DNA from: CAZEQD01 sp964514305 | GTDB taxonomy: Bacteria; Acidobacteriota; Aminicenantia; Aminicenantales; Aminicenantaceae | DNA: 64,000 nucleotides | NCBI GenBank assembly: GCA_964514305.1 | Contig: CAZEQD010000002.1 | Coordinates: forward strand, 24,581 to 88,580 | Direction: 5' to 3' | Shown here: piece after piece, positions 53,057-61,780 of the stretch | Layout: each line of letters begins with the position of its first letter | How positions within the stretch are numbered: position 1 is the first letter of the stretch | The notes under the pieces: generated by a model | The model's database searches: none | The model's input: the letters and a program-made list of their open reading frames with translations, nothing else | What the model was told of the DNA's origin: nothing | Position numbers and translations under genes: made by a program

Positions 53057-53185
53057 GGGGTCAGACCTTCATAAGTTTCATAACTTTAATTTTTACAATA
53101 ATTCTAATAGCTTTTGTCCCTTACAAACCCACGAAATATATCAATAGAGAAGCATAATTTATGAAACTTATGAAGGTCTGACCCC
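53057..53185. repeat. Perfect 27 bp inverted repeat flanking 75 bases
   Basis: The left arm (53057-53083) starts GGGGTCAGACCTTC and the right arm (53159-53185) is its exact reverse complement, ending GGTCTGACCCC. The 75-base centre is AT-rich and has no gene. The GGGGTCAGACC end is, as I recall, a motif seen at palindromic intergenic elements near IS200-like REP transposases in several phyla. No transposase is encoded here, so this would be a non-autonomous copy. Confidence 0.75.
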
Positions 53186-53211
53186 CACAGCCTATATAGC
53201 ATTCCTGCGGT

Positions 53212-53388
53212 AAACATCACCAAAACCACGATAACCAATAATGAAGAAGGTCACACTTATAGGCAGCAATTTTCCTCCATCCGAGCCTATAGTGGTGGGT
53301 GGGGGGTCTTGGCGAAGATGGAGGGAAATCGCTGCCAAAGTTCATTTCTTTATGGGGAATTTCACTCCTCACGGTTCTAGGGATACTT
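53212..53388. repeat. Full copy (E) of the ~170 bp hairpin element
   Basis: The left end AAACATCACCAAAACC and the right end GGTTCTAGGGATACTT are imperfect inverted repeats. The inner stem is the strongest of all copies: GGCAGCAATTTTCCTCCATC on the left and GATGGAGGGAAATCGCTGCC on the right pair at 19 of 20 positions, one of them a G-U pair. The centre has CCTATAGTGGTGGGTGGGG followed by GGTCTTGGCGAAG. An 8-base direct repeat ATTCCTGC lies just outside at 53201-53208 and 53391-53398, a possible target duplication. The remaining 53400-53540 stretch has end-like fragments (AAGCATTTC; GGAAATAATAACGCTT) that could be a decayed further copy. Confidence 0.8.
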
Positions 53389-53544
53389 TCATTCCTGCCT
53401 CAAACAAAAAAGCATTTCTATATGAAAATTATTAAAAAAAGCTATTGGTCCCGCATTTAGAGATGCTTGCCTCAAATCTTGTCTCAAATACAGTTATTAT
53501 TGGTCATTATGGAAATAATAACGCTTGCCTAAATTAGCCTCATC

Positions 53545-53573
53545 TTGAAAGAGAAAATAGAATATAGTATAGT
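53545..53573 (+). promoter_or_regulatory. Candidate promoter of the lpxK cluster, near-leaderless
   Basis: TTGAAA (53545-53550) and TATAGT (53568-53573) are 17 bases apart. The lpxK ATG at 53583 lies 10 bases after the -10 box, and no ribosome site is present. Confidence 0.5.
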
Positions 53574-53582
53574 CCTCAAAGA

Positions 53583-54578
53583 ATGAATTTTCTCTTTTGG
53601 CTCTCATTTATTTACTGTGGAGTAAGCCGTTTCAGATACTTTTTATATTCTCTCCATTTTCTCAAATCCAAAAAAGCTTCTCTACCTGTAATAAGTATTG
53701 GCAATCTTACTTTTGGTGGTTCAGGCAAAACTCCGTTAGCCATGGACATTTTATCTTTTCTTATAGAAAAAAATTATAAACCTGCCCTCCTAACTAGAGG
53801 CTATAAAGGCAATTGGGAAAAAAAGGGTGGTATTCTCTCAGACGGAGGCAAGATCCTGGGCAGCTGGCAGGATTGCGGTGATGAGCCATTTATGATTGCT
53901 AAAAATATAGCAAAAGCCGGCATCTTTGTTGGTAAAGATCGCTTCTCCTCAGCTCAAATGGCTGTTAAGCTTGGTTTTAATATTGCTCTCTTGGACGATG
54001 GTTTCCAGTACTATCCCCTCGCTCGCGATATCGATATAATCCTCTATGAAACTTCTCCTAATCTTCCCCGCAGGGAATTCGACTCTTCTCTTAAAAGAGC
54101 AGATTACATCCTGGTAGAAAAAGGGCTGAAGAAAGAGATGAAAAGAAAGAAATACATGGCCGGGAAAAATATTTATGAATATGAAATCAAAAGCAAAGGA
54201 TTTTTTGAATTAGGAAATGAGGAAAAACAGATTCCTTTATCTAATTTAAAATCTAAAAAAGCCTTGGCTTTCTGTGCTATTGCCCGTCCTGAACGCTTTC
54301 TCCATTTGCTCCACCAACATGAAATCTATCCTTTATATCTTTTAAAATTTCCCGATCATCATTCTTATCCTTCATCTTCTATGGTAAAAATTTTTAAGAC
54401 CGCCAAAAAACTTCAGGCCGAAATTTTAATTATGACTGAAAAAGATGCAGTTAAAGTAACTGAGAGTCTGCCCATGTTGGAAATTCCCAGCTTCTACTTA
54501 AAGATTGAACTAAAGCCAGAAAATAAATTCTATTCTCAGCTCCTTTCCTTTTTAAATGCTCATTTTTCGGGTCAATAA
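53583..54578 (+). CDS. lpxK: Tetraacyldisaccharide 4'-kinase LpxK
   Basis: LpxK phosphorylates the lipid A precursor. The 331-residue protein has an N-terminal membrane-associated helix, the P-loop GNLTFGGSGKTP at about 39-50, the ALLTRGYKGNW segment and DDGFQYYPLARDIDIIL with the catalytic aspartates. Length matches LpxK (about 328). It is the first gene of lpxK-lpxL-rph-decarboxylase-glycosyltransferase. The start codon lies so near the promoter that the mRNA may be leaderless. Confidence 0.93.
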   Translation: MNFLFWLSFIYCGVSRFRYFLYSLHFLKSKKASLPVISIGNLTFGGSGKTPLAMDILSFLIEKNYKPALLTRGYKGNWEKKGGILSDGGKILGSWQDCGDEPFMIAKNIAKAGIFVGKDRFSSAQMAVKLGFNIALLDDGFQYYPLARDIDIILYETSPNLPRREFDSSLKRADYILVEKGLKKEMKRKKYMAGKNIYEYEIKSKGFFELGNEEKQIPLSNLKSKKALAFCAIARPERFLHLLHQHEIYPLYLLKFPDHHSYPSSSMVKIFKTAKKLQAEILIMTEKDAVKVTESLPMLEIPSFYLKIELKPENKFYSQLLSFLNAHFSGQ

Positions 54579-54580
54579 AA

Positions 54581-55462
54581 ATGAGCTTTAAAGATTGTCT
54601 TCAATTTCTATTTTTTAAAAAAATTAAGGTAGTTATTTCCATTATGCCGCGAATTTTAGTTATTTTTTGGGGTCGGCTTGTAGGTATTTCTATTTATTTT
54701 TTGGACAAAAAACACCGCTCTATTGCCCAAGCCAATCTCAGCCAGGCCATGGGCCCTGATTTTTCTTCCCACTCAATCAAAAAAATCTCGCGCCGCTGTT
54801 TTATTCATTTTGGCCAGACTTTTTTTGACCTGATTAAATTTGGCCAGCTAAGCCCTAAGAAAAAAAATAAATTAATAAAGATAGAAGGGGCCGAATATTT
54901 AAAAAAGGCCCTCGATCAAGGAAAAGGAATCCTCCTTTTTTCTGGCCACTTTGGCAATTGGGAAGTGGCCACTCCTTTTTTATCCAGTTTGACCAAATTA
55001 AATGTTATCGCCCGGCCTTTGGATAACCGCTTGTTAGAAAAAGAACTTTACAAACTTCGGACAAAACTGGGAGCAACCATTATCTACAAACAGCAAGCGG
55101 CCAAACCCATCTTGAAAAGCTTGAGCCAGGGAGAAATGGTAGCCATTTTAATTGATCAAAATGTCCTCCGCTCTCAGGCTATATTCGTAGATTTTTTTAA
55201 CAAAAAGGCAGCCACAACTCCCAGCTTGGCTGCTTTCCACCTGCGGACAAAAGCCGCTCTTCTGCCTGTTTTTTGCTACCCCCTTTCCTCAAAACAATAT
55301 TTTTTAAAAATATACCCCCCCCTAAAAATACATGTATCGGGAAACCAAAGCCAAGATTTGTTGAAAATAACCCAAATATGCACTAAGATTATAGAAAATC
55401 AAATAAAGAAAAACCCAGAATATTGGTTCTGGTTCCATCGAAGATGGAAGACAAGACCATAA
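54581..55462 (+). CDS. lpxL: Lipid A acyltransferase, LpxL/HtrB family
   Basis: This enzyme adds a late acyl chain to Kdo-lipid A or its precursor. The 293-residue protein has an N-terminal amphipathic/membrane segment (about 16-42) and the catalytic motif FSGHFGNWEVA with His 123 and Glu 128 (HX4E form). A second conserved block is VAILIDQNVLR near 190. It follows lpxK by 2 bases and its stop overlaps the rph start by one. Whether it acts first or second in acylation cannot be told. Confidence 0.88.
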   Translation: MSFKDCLQFLFFKKIKVVISIMPRILVIFWGRLVGISIYFLDKKHRSIAQANLSQAMGPDFSSHSIKKISRRCFIHFGQTFFDLIKFGQLSPKKKNKLIKIEGAEYLKKALDQGKGILLFSGHFGNWEVATPFLSSLTKLNVIARPLDNRLLEKELYKLRTKLGATIIYKQQAAKPILKSLSQGEMVAILIDQNVLRSQAIFVDFFNKKAATTPSLAAFHLRTKAALLPVFCYPLSSKQYFLKIYPPLKIHVSGNQSQDLLKITQICTKIIENQIKKNPEYWFWFHRRWKTRP

Positions 55463-56223
55463 TGAGAGCTAAAAAAAGAGCTGCAGATGAATTAAGACCA
55501 GTCAAACTAAAACTTGACTGTTTAGACTTTGCCTTTGCCTCTACCTTTATAGAGATGGGAAAAACTAAAATTATTGCTGCTGCTACTGTTGAAGAAAAAG
55601 TACCTCTCTTCATTAAAAATACGGGTAGTGGCTGGATTACGGCTGAATATGCCCTCCTTCCTTGTTCTACAGAAAAAAGAACATCCAGAGAAAGAATGCC
55701 TGGCCGTATCTCCGGCCGGACCCAAGAAATACAGCGTCTAATTGGTCGGGCTCTCCGAGCTGTGACTGACCTTAGTAGTTTAGGAGAAAGAACTATTATT
55801 ATTGACTGTGATGTTATTCAGGCAGATGGGGGCACAAGAGCTGCTTCTATTACAGCCAGTTGTGTGGCTTTGGCTCTGGCTCTAAAAAAAATGTTAGATG
55901 AAGGCCTACTTGACCATATGCCCCTTAGACACCTAGTCAGTGCTGTCAGTGTGGGCATAGTCGAGGGTGTAGCTCTCTTAGATCTTGACTACAGTGAAGA
56001 TTCCCAAGCCCAGGTAGATATGAATGTAGTAGCCACTGACATAGGACAGATCGTTGAAATCCAGGCTTCAGCGGAAAAATATCCTTTTAGTCATAAAGAA
56101 TTCAATTCCCTTTTAGAAATGGCCAATAAAGGCATAAATGAGCTCATTCATCTTCAAAAAGAAACCCTTAAGAAAAAGAGCCTGCTCTTTATTGCTTACG
56201 GCCGAAAGGAAGAAAAAAAATGA
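55462..56223 (+). CDS. rph: Ribonuclease PH
   Basis: RNase PH trims tRNA 3' ends by phosphorolysis. The 253-residue protein has [19 protein letters not shown] at 6-24, the phosphate-binding [17 protein letters not shown] near 84, and [16 protein letters not shown] near 114. I chose the ATG at 55462, which overlaps the lpxL stop by one base and gives the usual N-terminus; upstream in-frame ATGs at 55423 and 55444 lie within lpxL. The C-terminus is about 12 residues longer than in E. coli. Its last 4 bases overlap the next gene. Confidence 0.93.
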   Translation: MRAKKRAADELRPVKLKLDCLDFAFASTFIEMGKTKIIAAATVEEKVPLFIKNTGSGWITAEYALLPCSTEKRTSRERMPGRISGRTQEIQRLIGRALRAVTDLSSLGERTIIIDCDVIQADGGTRAASITASCVALALALKKMLDEGLLDHMPLRHLVSAVSVGIVEGVALLDLDYSEDSQAQVDMNVVATDIGQIVEIQASAEKYPFSHKEFNSLLEMANKGINELIHLQKETLKKKSLLFIAYGRKEEKK

Positions 56224-57152
56224 ATCGAATTTTGGTCACCGGGGGCGCCGGTTTTTTAGGCAGCCACCTTTGTGATTATCTTATAAAAAAAGCAGAAGAT
56301 GTTATCTGCGTCGATAATTTCTTCTCCGGGAACAAAGATAATATCCGCCATTTACATAACCATCCTTATTTTGAAATAATCCGTCATGATATTATTCATC
56401 CTCTTTTTATTGAGGTAGACAAAGTTTATCACCTCGCCTGTCCCGCCTCTCCTATTCATTATCAATATAATGCTATCAAAACAGTGAAAACCAATGTAAT
56501 GGGAACCATTAACATGCTTGGTCTGGCTAAAAGGGTAAAAGCCCGCATTCTGCTGGCTTCTTCCTCGGAAGTTTATGGAGACGCCAAAATTCATCCTCAA
56601 CCAGAAAATTATTGGGGCAATGTCAATCCTATCGGTTTACGAAGTTGTTATGATGAAGGTAAAAGAGTGGCTGAAACTCTAATGATGGACTATTATCGCC
56701 AGAATAAAGTAGACATCAAGATAGCCCGAATTTTTAACACCTACGGACCGCGGATGGCTATTGATGACGGCCGGGTAGTTAGTAATTTTATCGTCCAAGC
56801 TCTTAAAGGCCAACCTCTTACCATCTATGGCGACGGCAGCCAAACCAGGTCTTTCTGTTACGTTTCTGACCTTATTGAAGGTTTAGTAAGATTAATGAAT
56901 GAGACTGAGTTTAAAGGCCCTGTTAATTTGGGAAATCCTCAAGAATTTTCTATTCTTGGGCTGGCTGAAAAAATTCTCAAATTAACCCATAGCCACTCAA
57001 CCATTGTTCATAAACCCCTTCCGGCCGATGATCCCAGTCGAAGGCGCCCTGATATCTCCTTGGCCAGAGAGAAACTCCATTGGCAACCCAAAGTAACTCT
57101 TGAAGAAGGCTTGATAAAAACAATTGCCTATTTCAAAGAAAAATTGAATTAA
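56220..57152 (+). CDS. NAD-dependent sugar epimerase/dehydratase, UDP-glucuronate decarboxylase-like
   Basis: The 310-residue extended SDR protein has Rossmann motif [10 protein letters not shown] at 8-17, the SSSEVYGD segment, and the catalytic SCYDEGKR (Tyr and Lys), together with [20 protein letters not shown] near 72. The LACPASP and SCYDEGKR patterns are those of UDP-xylose synthase (UDP-glucuronate decarboxylase). It would supply UDP-xylose or a similar sugar for envelope glycans. It overlaps rph by 4 bases and the glycosyltransferase begins 20 bases later. Confidence 0.88.
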   Translation: MNRILVTGGAGFLGSHLCDYLIKKAEDVICVDNFFSGNKDNIRHLHNHPYFEIIRHDIIHPLFIEVDKVYHLACPASPIHYQYNAIKTVKTNVMGTINMLGLAKRVKARILLASSSEVYGDAKIHPQPENYWGNVNPIGLRSCYDEGKRVAETLMMDYYRQNKVDIKIARIFNTYGPRMAIDDGRVVSNFIVQALKGQPLTIYGDGSQTRSFCYVSDLIEGLVRLMNETEFKGPVNLGNPQEFSILGLAEKILKLTHSHSTIVHKPLPADDPSRRRPDISLAREKLHWQPKVTLEEGLIKTIAYFKEKLN

Positions 57153-57172
57153 ACAAAGAGAGCCATAGAAAT

Positions 57173-57859
57173 TTGAAAATTTCTGTTATTATACCTGCTT
57201 ACAACGAAAAAAAACAATCGAAGAAGTCATTAAACGCGTTCAGAATGTTGAACTTGGATTGGAAAAGGAAATAATTGTCGTTGACGATGGCTCCCAGGAC
57301 GGCACCCACCAGACATTAGAAAGACTAAGTCAACCTCATTTAAAAGTAATTTTCCATGCCAAAAACAAAGGAAAGGGAGCTGCTCTACAAAGCGGCTTAG
57401 CTCAGGCTGAAGGGGATATTGTTATCATCCAAGATGCAGATTTAGAATATGATCCCCGAGATTATCCTAAGCTCTTACAACCCATTTTGGAAGGAAGGGC
57501 CGATGCAGTTTATGGTTCACGCTTTCTGGGTGGCCCTCATCGAGTCCTTTTCTTCTGGAATTATATTGGAAATAAATTCTTAACCACTCTTTCCAATATG
57601 CTCTCCAATTTAAATCTGACAGACATGGAAACCTGTTACAAAGTGATCAAAAAAGAAATATTAGACAAAATGACCCTTAAATCCAAAAGATTCGGCATTG
57701 AACCAGAAATTACAATGAAACTAGCCAAACTAAAATGCAGAATTTATGAAGTGCCTATTTCTTACTGGGAAAGAGATTATACAGAAGGGGAAAAAAATAG
57801 GCTGGAAAGATGCCTTAGCCGCTATCTTCCACATTTTTAGGTTTAAATTCTTTAAATAA
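57173..57859 (+). CDS. GT2-family glycosyltransferase broken by two compensating homopolymer frameshifts
   Basis: The N-terminus, from a TTG at 57173 with AAAGAGAG upstream, reads LKISVIIPAYNEKK and then goes out of frame at A8 (57207-57214), where nine A's would restore TIEEVIKRVQN and the next frame. That frame gives VVDDGSQDGTHQTL, IQDADLEYDPRDYP and VYGSRFLGG, all GT2 (dolichyl-phosphate-mannose synthase-like) motifs. At A7 (57791-57797) one A too many sends it to an early stop at 57840; with six A's it reads EGEKIGWKDALAAIFHIF and ends at 57859. Both outer parts are in the same frame, so the two changes cancel. Uninterrupted, it would be about 229 residues. Cause unknown: sequencing, assembly or a real slipped tract. 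Confidence 0.75.
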
Positions 57860-57961
57860 AAAATTAATACTCTTTTCAAAGCAAAAACAAATATTTATAA
57901 TATTAACTATACATTTTAAATTATTACCTAGTTGGCGAGGAATAGTTTTAAGGAGGTTATA

Positions 57962-59368
57962 ATGACCATCCTGACTAAATTGATACTATTAGCAATCATA
58001 GTTGTTGTTTTGGCTCTTATAGCCCTTCTTTTAGCCAAACAATACAGAAAAGTCGGGCCCAATGAGGTCCTTATTATTTCCGGAGGCCGCAAAAGAACAG
58101 TGGTTGAACCAGATGGGACAAAAAGGAAGATAGGCTATCGTTACCGCCTAGGAGGGGGAACATTTGTCATTCCTTTCCTAGAAACTGTAGACACGCTCCC
58201 CATGGAAGTCACAACTCTTAACATTAAAACTCCTGAAGTTTTAACCCATGGGGGGGTGCCTCTCATGGCTGAAGCCACAGCTCAGGTTAAAATTGATTCT
58301 ACTGATCACTCTATTCGTTTAGCGGCTGAGCAGTTTTTAGGATTGGGCAAGGAAGGCATCAGAGATGTCTCTTCTACCATTCTGGAAGGTAAAATGAGAG
58401 AAATCATGGGAGCTATGACCGTAGAACAAATCTTCAAAGGCAGGCATGAATTCTCAGAAAAAGTAACCGAAGTTACTCAGAGCGACTTTTCCCGAATGGG
58501 TTTGACTATGATTTCCTTTGCCCTCAAAGATATTAGCGATACCCAGGGCTATCTTGATGCTTTGGGAAAACCTCAAGTAGCAGCAGCTAAGAGAGATGCA
58601 GCCATTGCTGAAGCTGAAACCGAAAAAGAAGCTATGATCCGCTCTTCGGAAGCCAGAAAAGAAGGTGAAGTGTCCAGATTAGCAGCTGAAGCTTTAATCG
58701 CAAAAGCTGAATGGGAGAATGAAGCTAAAAAAGCAGCTTCCCAGGTAGAAGTTAACCAAAAAAAAGCCCAGGCAGATTTTGCTTATGAACTAGAACGTTT
58801 CCGTCTCAGCCAGCAGATAAAAAAAGAAGAAGCCAAGGTCAAACTAATAGAGAAAGAAGAAGCCATTAAAATTGAAGAATTAGAGATAGCCAGAAGAGAA
58901 AAAGAATTAGATTCCAGTGTTCTCAAACCGGCTGATGCTCGAAAATACCAGATTAAAGCTGAGGCTGAAGCCGAAGAATTTCGTCTTCAGGCAGAAGCTA
59001 AAGGAAAAGCAGAAGCCTTAAAACTGGAAGGAGTGGCTGAAGCTGAAAAAGTTAAACAAAAGGGGCTGGCTGAAGCTGAAGCTATGCTTAAAAAAGCCCA
59101 AGCCTGGGAAAAATATAATCAGGCTGCCATCTTAGAAACTTATTTCCAGATTCTGCCAGAATTGGCTAAATCTGTAGCTGAACCTTTGACTAAAGTTGAT
59201 AAAATAGTCCTAGTTGGAGGTGATAAGGGAGCCTCAGCTTCGAAAATAACTTCTCAGGTAGCTGAAATATTAGCCCAAATGCCTGAGGTAGTCCACTCTT
59301 TAACTGGGGTCGATCTCAAAAAGTATCTAAAGGATAAGCTTAGTCCTGAAGAAAAAGAAGAAGAATAA
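57962..59368 (+). CDS. Flotillin-like SPFH protein
   Basis: The 468-residue protein has an N-terminal membrane helix (about 6-27), an SPFH/Band 7 domain (about 30-200) with GPNEVLIISGGRKR and VTTLNIKTPEVLTHGGVP, then a long Ala/Glu/Lys-rich coiled coil (about 215-390) with repeats such as EAEAEEFRLQAEAKGKAEAL, and a short C-terminal segment. This is the FloT/flotillin order. Such proteins form membrane microdomain scaffolds. I chose the ATG at 57962, with a perfect AGGAGG site, over one 30 bases earlier. A TATAAT at 57896 may be its -10 box. It is 30 bases before the fused aminotransferase gene. Confidence 0.9.
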   Translation: MTILTKLILLAIIVVVLALIALLLAKQYRKVGPNEVLIISGGRKRTVVEPDGTKRKIGYRYRLGGGTFVIPFLETVDTLPMEVTTLNIKTPEVLTHGGVPLMAEATAQVKIDSTDHSIRLAAEQFLGLGKEGIRDVSSTILEGKMREIMGAMTVEQIFKGRHEFSEKVTEVTQSDFSRMGLTMISFALKDISDTQGYLDALGKPQVAAAKRDAAIAEAETEKEAMIRSSEARKEGEVSRLAAEALIAKAEWENEAKKAASQVEVNQKKAQADFAYELERFRLSQQIKKEEAKVKLIEKEEAIKIEELEIARREKELDSSVLKPADARKYQIKAEAEAEEFRLQAEAKGKAEALKLEGVAEAEKVKQKGLAEAEAMLKKAQAWEKYNQAAILETYFQILPELAKSVAEPLTKVDKIVLVGGDKGASASKITSQVAEILAQMPEVVHSLTGVDLKKYLKDKLSPEEKEEE

Positions 59369-59396
59369 ATTTCGGTTCTTAAAAAATAGGTAACCC

Positions 59397-61733
59397 ATGA
59401 TATCAGAAAAAGTAAATCAAATTGGCGAATCACTTACCCTTAAAATAACAGCCAAGGCCATGGCTATGAAAGCTGAGGGCATAGATGTAGTTGACCTCAG
59501 CGCCGGCGAACCAGATTTTCCGACTCCGGACAACATTAAACAGGCGGGCATCCAAGCTATCACCCGGAATTTTACCAAATATACCCAAAACGACGGCATC
59601 CCGGCCTTAAAAGAAGCTATTATTAGCCGCCTTAAGGCAGATTACGGCCTCGATTATAATCCAGAAGAGATAATTGTCTCCAGCGGAGCTAAAAGTTCCC
59701 TTTACCATCTTCTTCAAGCTTTGATCAATGAGGGAGAAGAAGTAATCATTCCTTCTCCCTATTGGGTCACTTATCCATCGGCCGTCTCTCTGGCTAACGG
59801 CCGGGCTGTTATTGTACCTACCAAAGAAGAAGATGGTTTCCTCCTTAATCCAGAGCAGCTTAAAGCCACTATAAATCCCGCCACCAAAGCTCTTATCCTC
59901 AATAATCCGGCCAATCCAACTGGAGCTGCTTATCAAAAGCACCAGTTAGAAGCTTTAGCTGATGTAGTCATGGAAGAAGATATCTTTGTCATTGCTGACG
60001 AAATTTATGCCCAACTCGTCTATGATGACTTTCGCTTTGTCAGTTTTTCTTCTTTAGGGGAAGAAATAAAAAGAAAAACGATAATAATCAACGGTGTCTC
60101 TAAATCCTATTCGATGACTGGCTGGCGGATTGGCTATGCAGCCGGACCAAGTGAAATTATTCGGGCTATGTCTAAAATTCAAAGCCACAGCACCTCCAAT
60201 GCCTGTTCTATTTCCCAAAAAGCGAGTGTTGAAGCTCTCGTTGGCCCTCAATACGAAGTCTCTAAGATGAGGTCTGAATTTCAGCGTCGAAGAAATTATG
60301 CCTTAATGAGGCTCAAGACTATTCCTCATATTTCCTGCTTCAAACCTCAAGGAGCATTTTATCTTTTCCCTAATTTTTCAGCCTATTATGAAAAGGAGTT
60401 TAATAATAGCCTGATTCGCAACTCCTATGGTTTGGCCTATTACCTTCTCAAAGAAGCTAAAGTGGCTATAGTACCTGGGGCGGCCTTTGGCACCGACCGC
60501 TATCTCCGCCTTTCATACGCTACTTCTATGGCCAACCTGGAAAAGGGAATGGACAGGATAATCGATGCCCTTTCTAATCTTAAAACCGCTAAAAAAGTCA
60601 AAAGAATTGTTCTCAATAACACTTTGACCCGAATAAGAAAGTCAGTGCCTGTCGATTCATCTATTTCCGTCAAGATGAGAGATGCTTTAGTGGCTGAGAT
60701 GGAAAGTCACCTTAGCTATGAAAATTATTTCGAATGGAATGCCAATATAAATGGCGTCGTTGTTCAACTCCGGACTAACCTCTCCCATCTCAATGATTTT
60801 TGGATTGAAAACTGGTATCCGGCTCAACTGGAAGCTGATTTAGAGCCGCACGGAATTATTTATGCTGTCGATGGCATAGCTGGTCGCGAGCCGAGGGCTT
60901 TTTATAATTCTGAAACTAAAACTGGAATTTTAGTTAATACAGACAATTACAGTCCTTTACGGAGTTTAGCCCTGGGTTTAGTTATGGATGTCTCAGAAAG
61001 GCTGTTCAATGTAAATGGGCTCCGAGGTATGTCGCTCGATTTAAATGGCCTCAGCCTAATCCTTATCGGCCCTAAAGGAACAAAGAAAACGGAAATTTTT
61101 TACAGTCTCCTCCAGGACAAAAATTTTAAGCTTTTGAGCAATGATATTGTTTTTGCTCGTTTTGCTGGAGATGAGGTAGTAACCGATTGTATAGAAAGAA
61201 AATTACTTTTGCCTACCAATTCCGCTGAACTCTATCCCAGCTTAGCCTCTCTCTTTGACCACAGTAAGTGTGAAAATGTTGTTACCCGAAAGGAAGACTG
61301 CCAAAATTCAAAATGCTTGCAGCTGGATGATTGTTGCTTGGATAAAGGTTCACCTTTCTGTTATAAAGCCTCTAAAAATGCTCAAGCTCTGCTTGATCCC
61401 TACTGGCTGGCTGGTCCAGCTAAGCATGTTAAACGCAGCCAGCTCCGCTGGATTTTTATCCTCCGCTACGACACCGTTTCTCCACCCTCAGTAAAGGTTG
61501 AATTGGAAGATGCCTTGCGCATCTTAGAATCTGGAGAAAGTTTAGGCCTAAAACGAAGCCTCTCTCCCAGTCAGCCTCAGCCCTTTTTCAATCCCCATCT
61601 TTTAACAACAGGCAGCGAGCAATTAGAGCTCCAAAAAAGCTTTTTCCGCCATCTACTCGAAAAAACAGAAACATATCTTTTTAACAGCGGTGTTGCCTCA
61701 GCCGAAGATATAAAAAAACTCATTTTAGCCTAA
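59397..61733 (+). CDS. Class I aminotransferase fused to an HprK/PEPCK-like C-terminal domain with a degenerate P-loop
   Basis: The 778-residue protein has two parts. Residues 1-395 are a PLP aminotransferase of the aspartate aminotransferase class: LSAGEPDFPTPDNI at 34-47, NNPANPTGAAY, and the PLP lysine in SKSYSMTGWRIGY (Lys 236). Residues about 400-778 resemble the HPr kinase/PEPCK superfamily: LNGLSLILIGPKGTKKTEIF with a P-loop in which the GK glycine is Lys, and LLSNDIVFARFAGDEVVTD as a metal-site-like segment. A cysteine-rich insert (six Cys in about residues 625-656) follows. The P-loop defect suggests a pseudokinase. The neighbouring gene encodes a PEPCK-like protein with an intact P-loop. 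Function of the fusion is unknown to me. Confidence 0.85.
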   Translation: MISEKVNQIGESLTLKITAKAMAMKAEGIDVVDLSAGEPDFPTPDNIKQAGIQAITRNFTKYTQNDGIPALKEAIISRLKADYGLDYNPEEIIVSSGAKSSLYHLLQALINEGEEVIIPSPYWVTYPSAVSLANGRAVIVPTKEEDGFLLNPEQLKATINPATKALILNNPANPTGAAYQKHQLEALADVVMEEDIFVIADEIYAQLVYDDFRFVSFSSLGEEIKRKTIIINGVSKSYSMTGWRIGYAAGPSEIIRAMSKIQSHSTSNACSISQKASVEALVGPQYEVSKMRSEFQRRRNYALMRLKTIPHISCFKPQGAFYLFPNFSAYYEKEFNNSLIRNSYGLAYYLLKEAKVAIVPGAAFGTDRYLRLSYATSMANLEKGMDRIIDALSNLKTAKKVKRIVLNNTLTRIRKSVPVDSSISVKMRDALVAEMESHLSYENYFEWNANINGVVVQLRTNLSHLNDFWIENWYPAQLEADLEPHGIIYAVDGIAGREPRAFYNSETKTGILVNTDNYSPLRSLALGLVMDVSERLFNVNGLRGMSLDLNGLSLILIGPKGTKKTEIFYSLLQDKNFKLLSNDIVFARFAGDEVVTDCIERKLLLPTNSAELYPSLASLFDHSKCENVVTRKEDCQNSKCLQLDDCCLDKGSPFCYKASKNAQALLDPYWLAGPAKHVKRSQLRWIFILRYDTVSPPSVKVELEDALRILESGESLGLKRSLSPSQPQPFFNPHLLTTGSEQLELQKSFFRHLLEKTETYLFNSGVASAEDIKKLILA

Positions 61734-61780
61734 AGATGATGCCATAATTAAATAATTATGATTAAAAAAGGAAAATAATA

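Noticed and set aside
53241..53435. Open frame of 64 codons within repeat copy E
   Set aside because: The same region in the other copies is not open in this frame; the hairpin explains the conservation.
57207..57214. Programmed -1 frameshifting as the sole explanation of the glycosyltransferase
   Set aside because: It would account for the first site, but the second site needs a +1 shift at a different tract, so a single programmed event is not enough.
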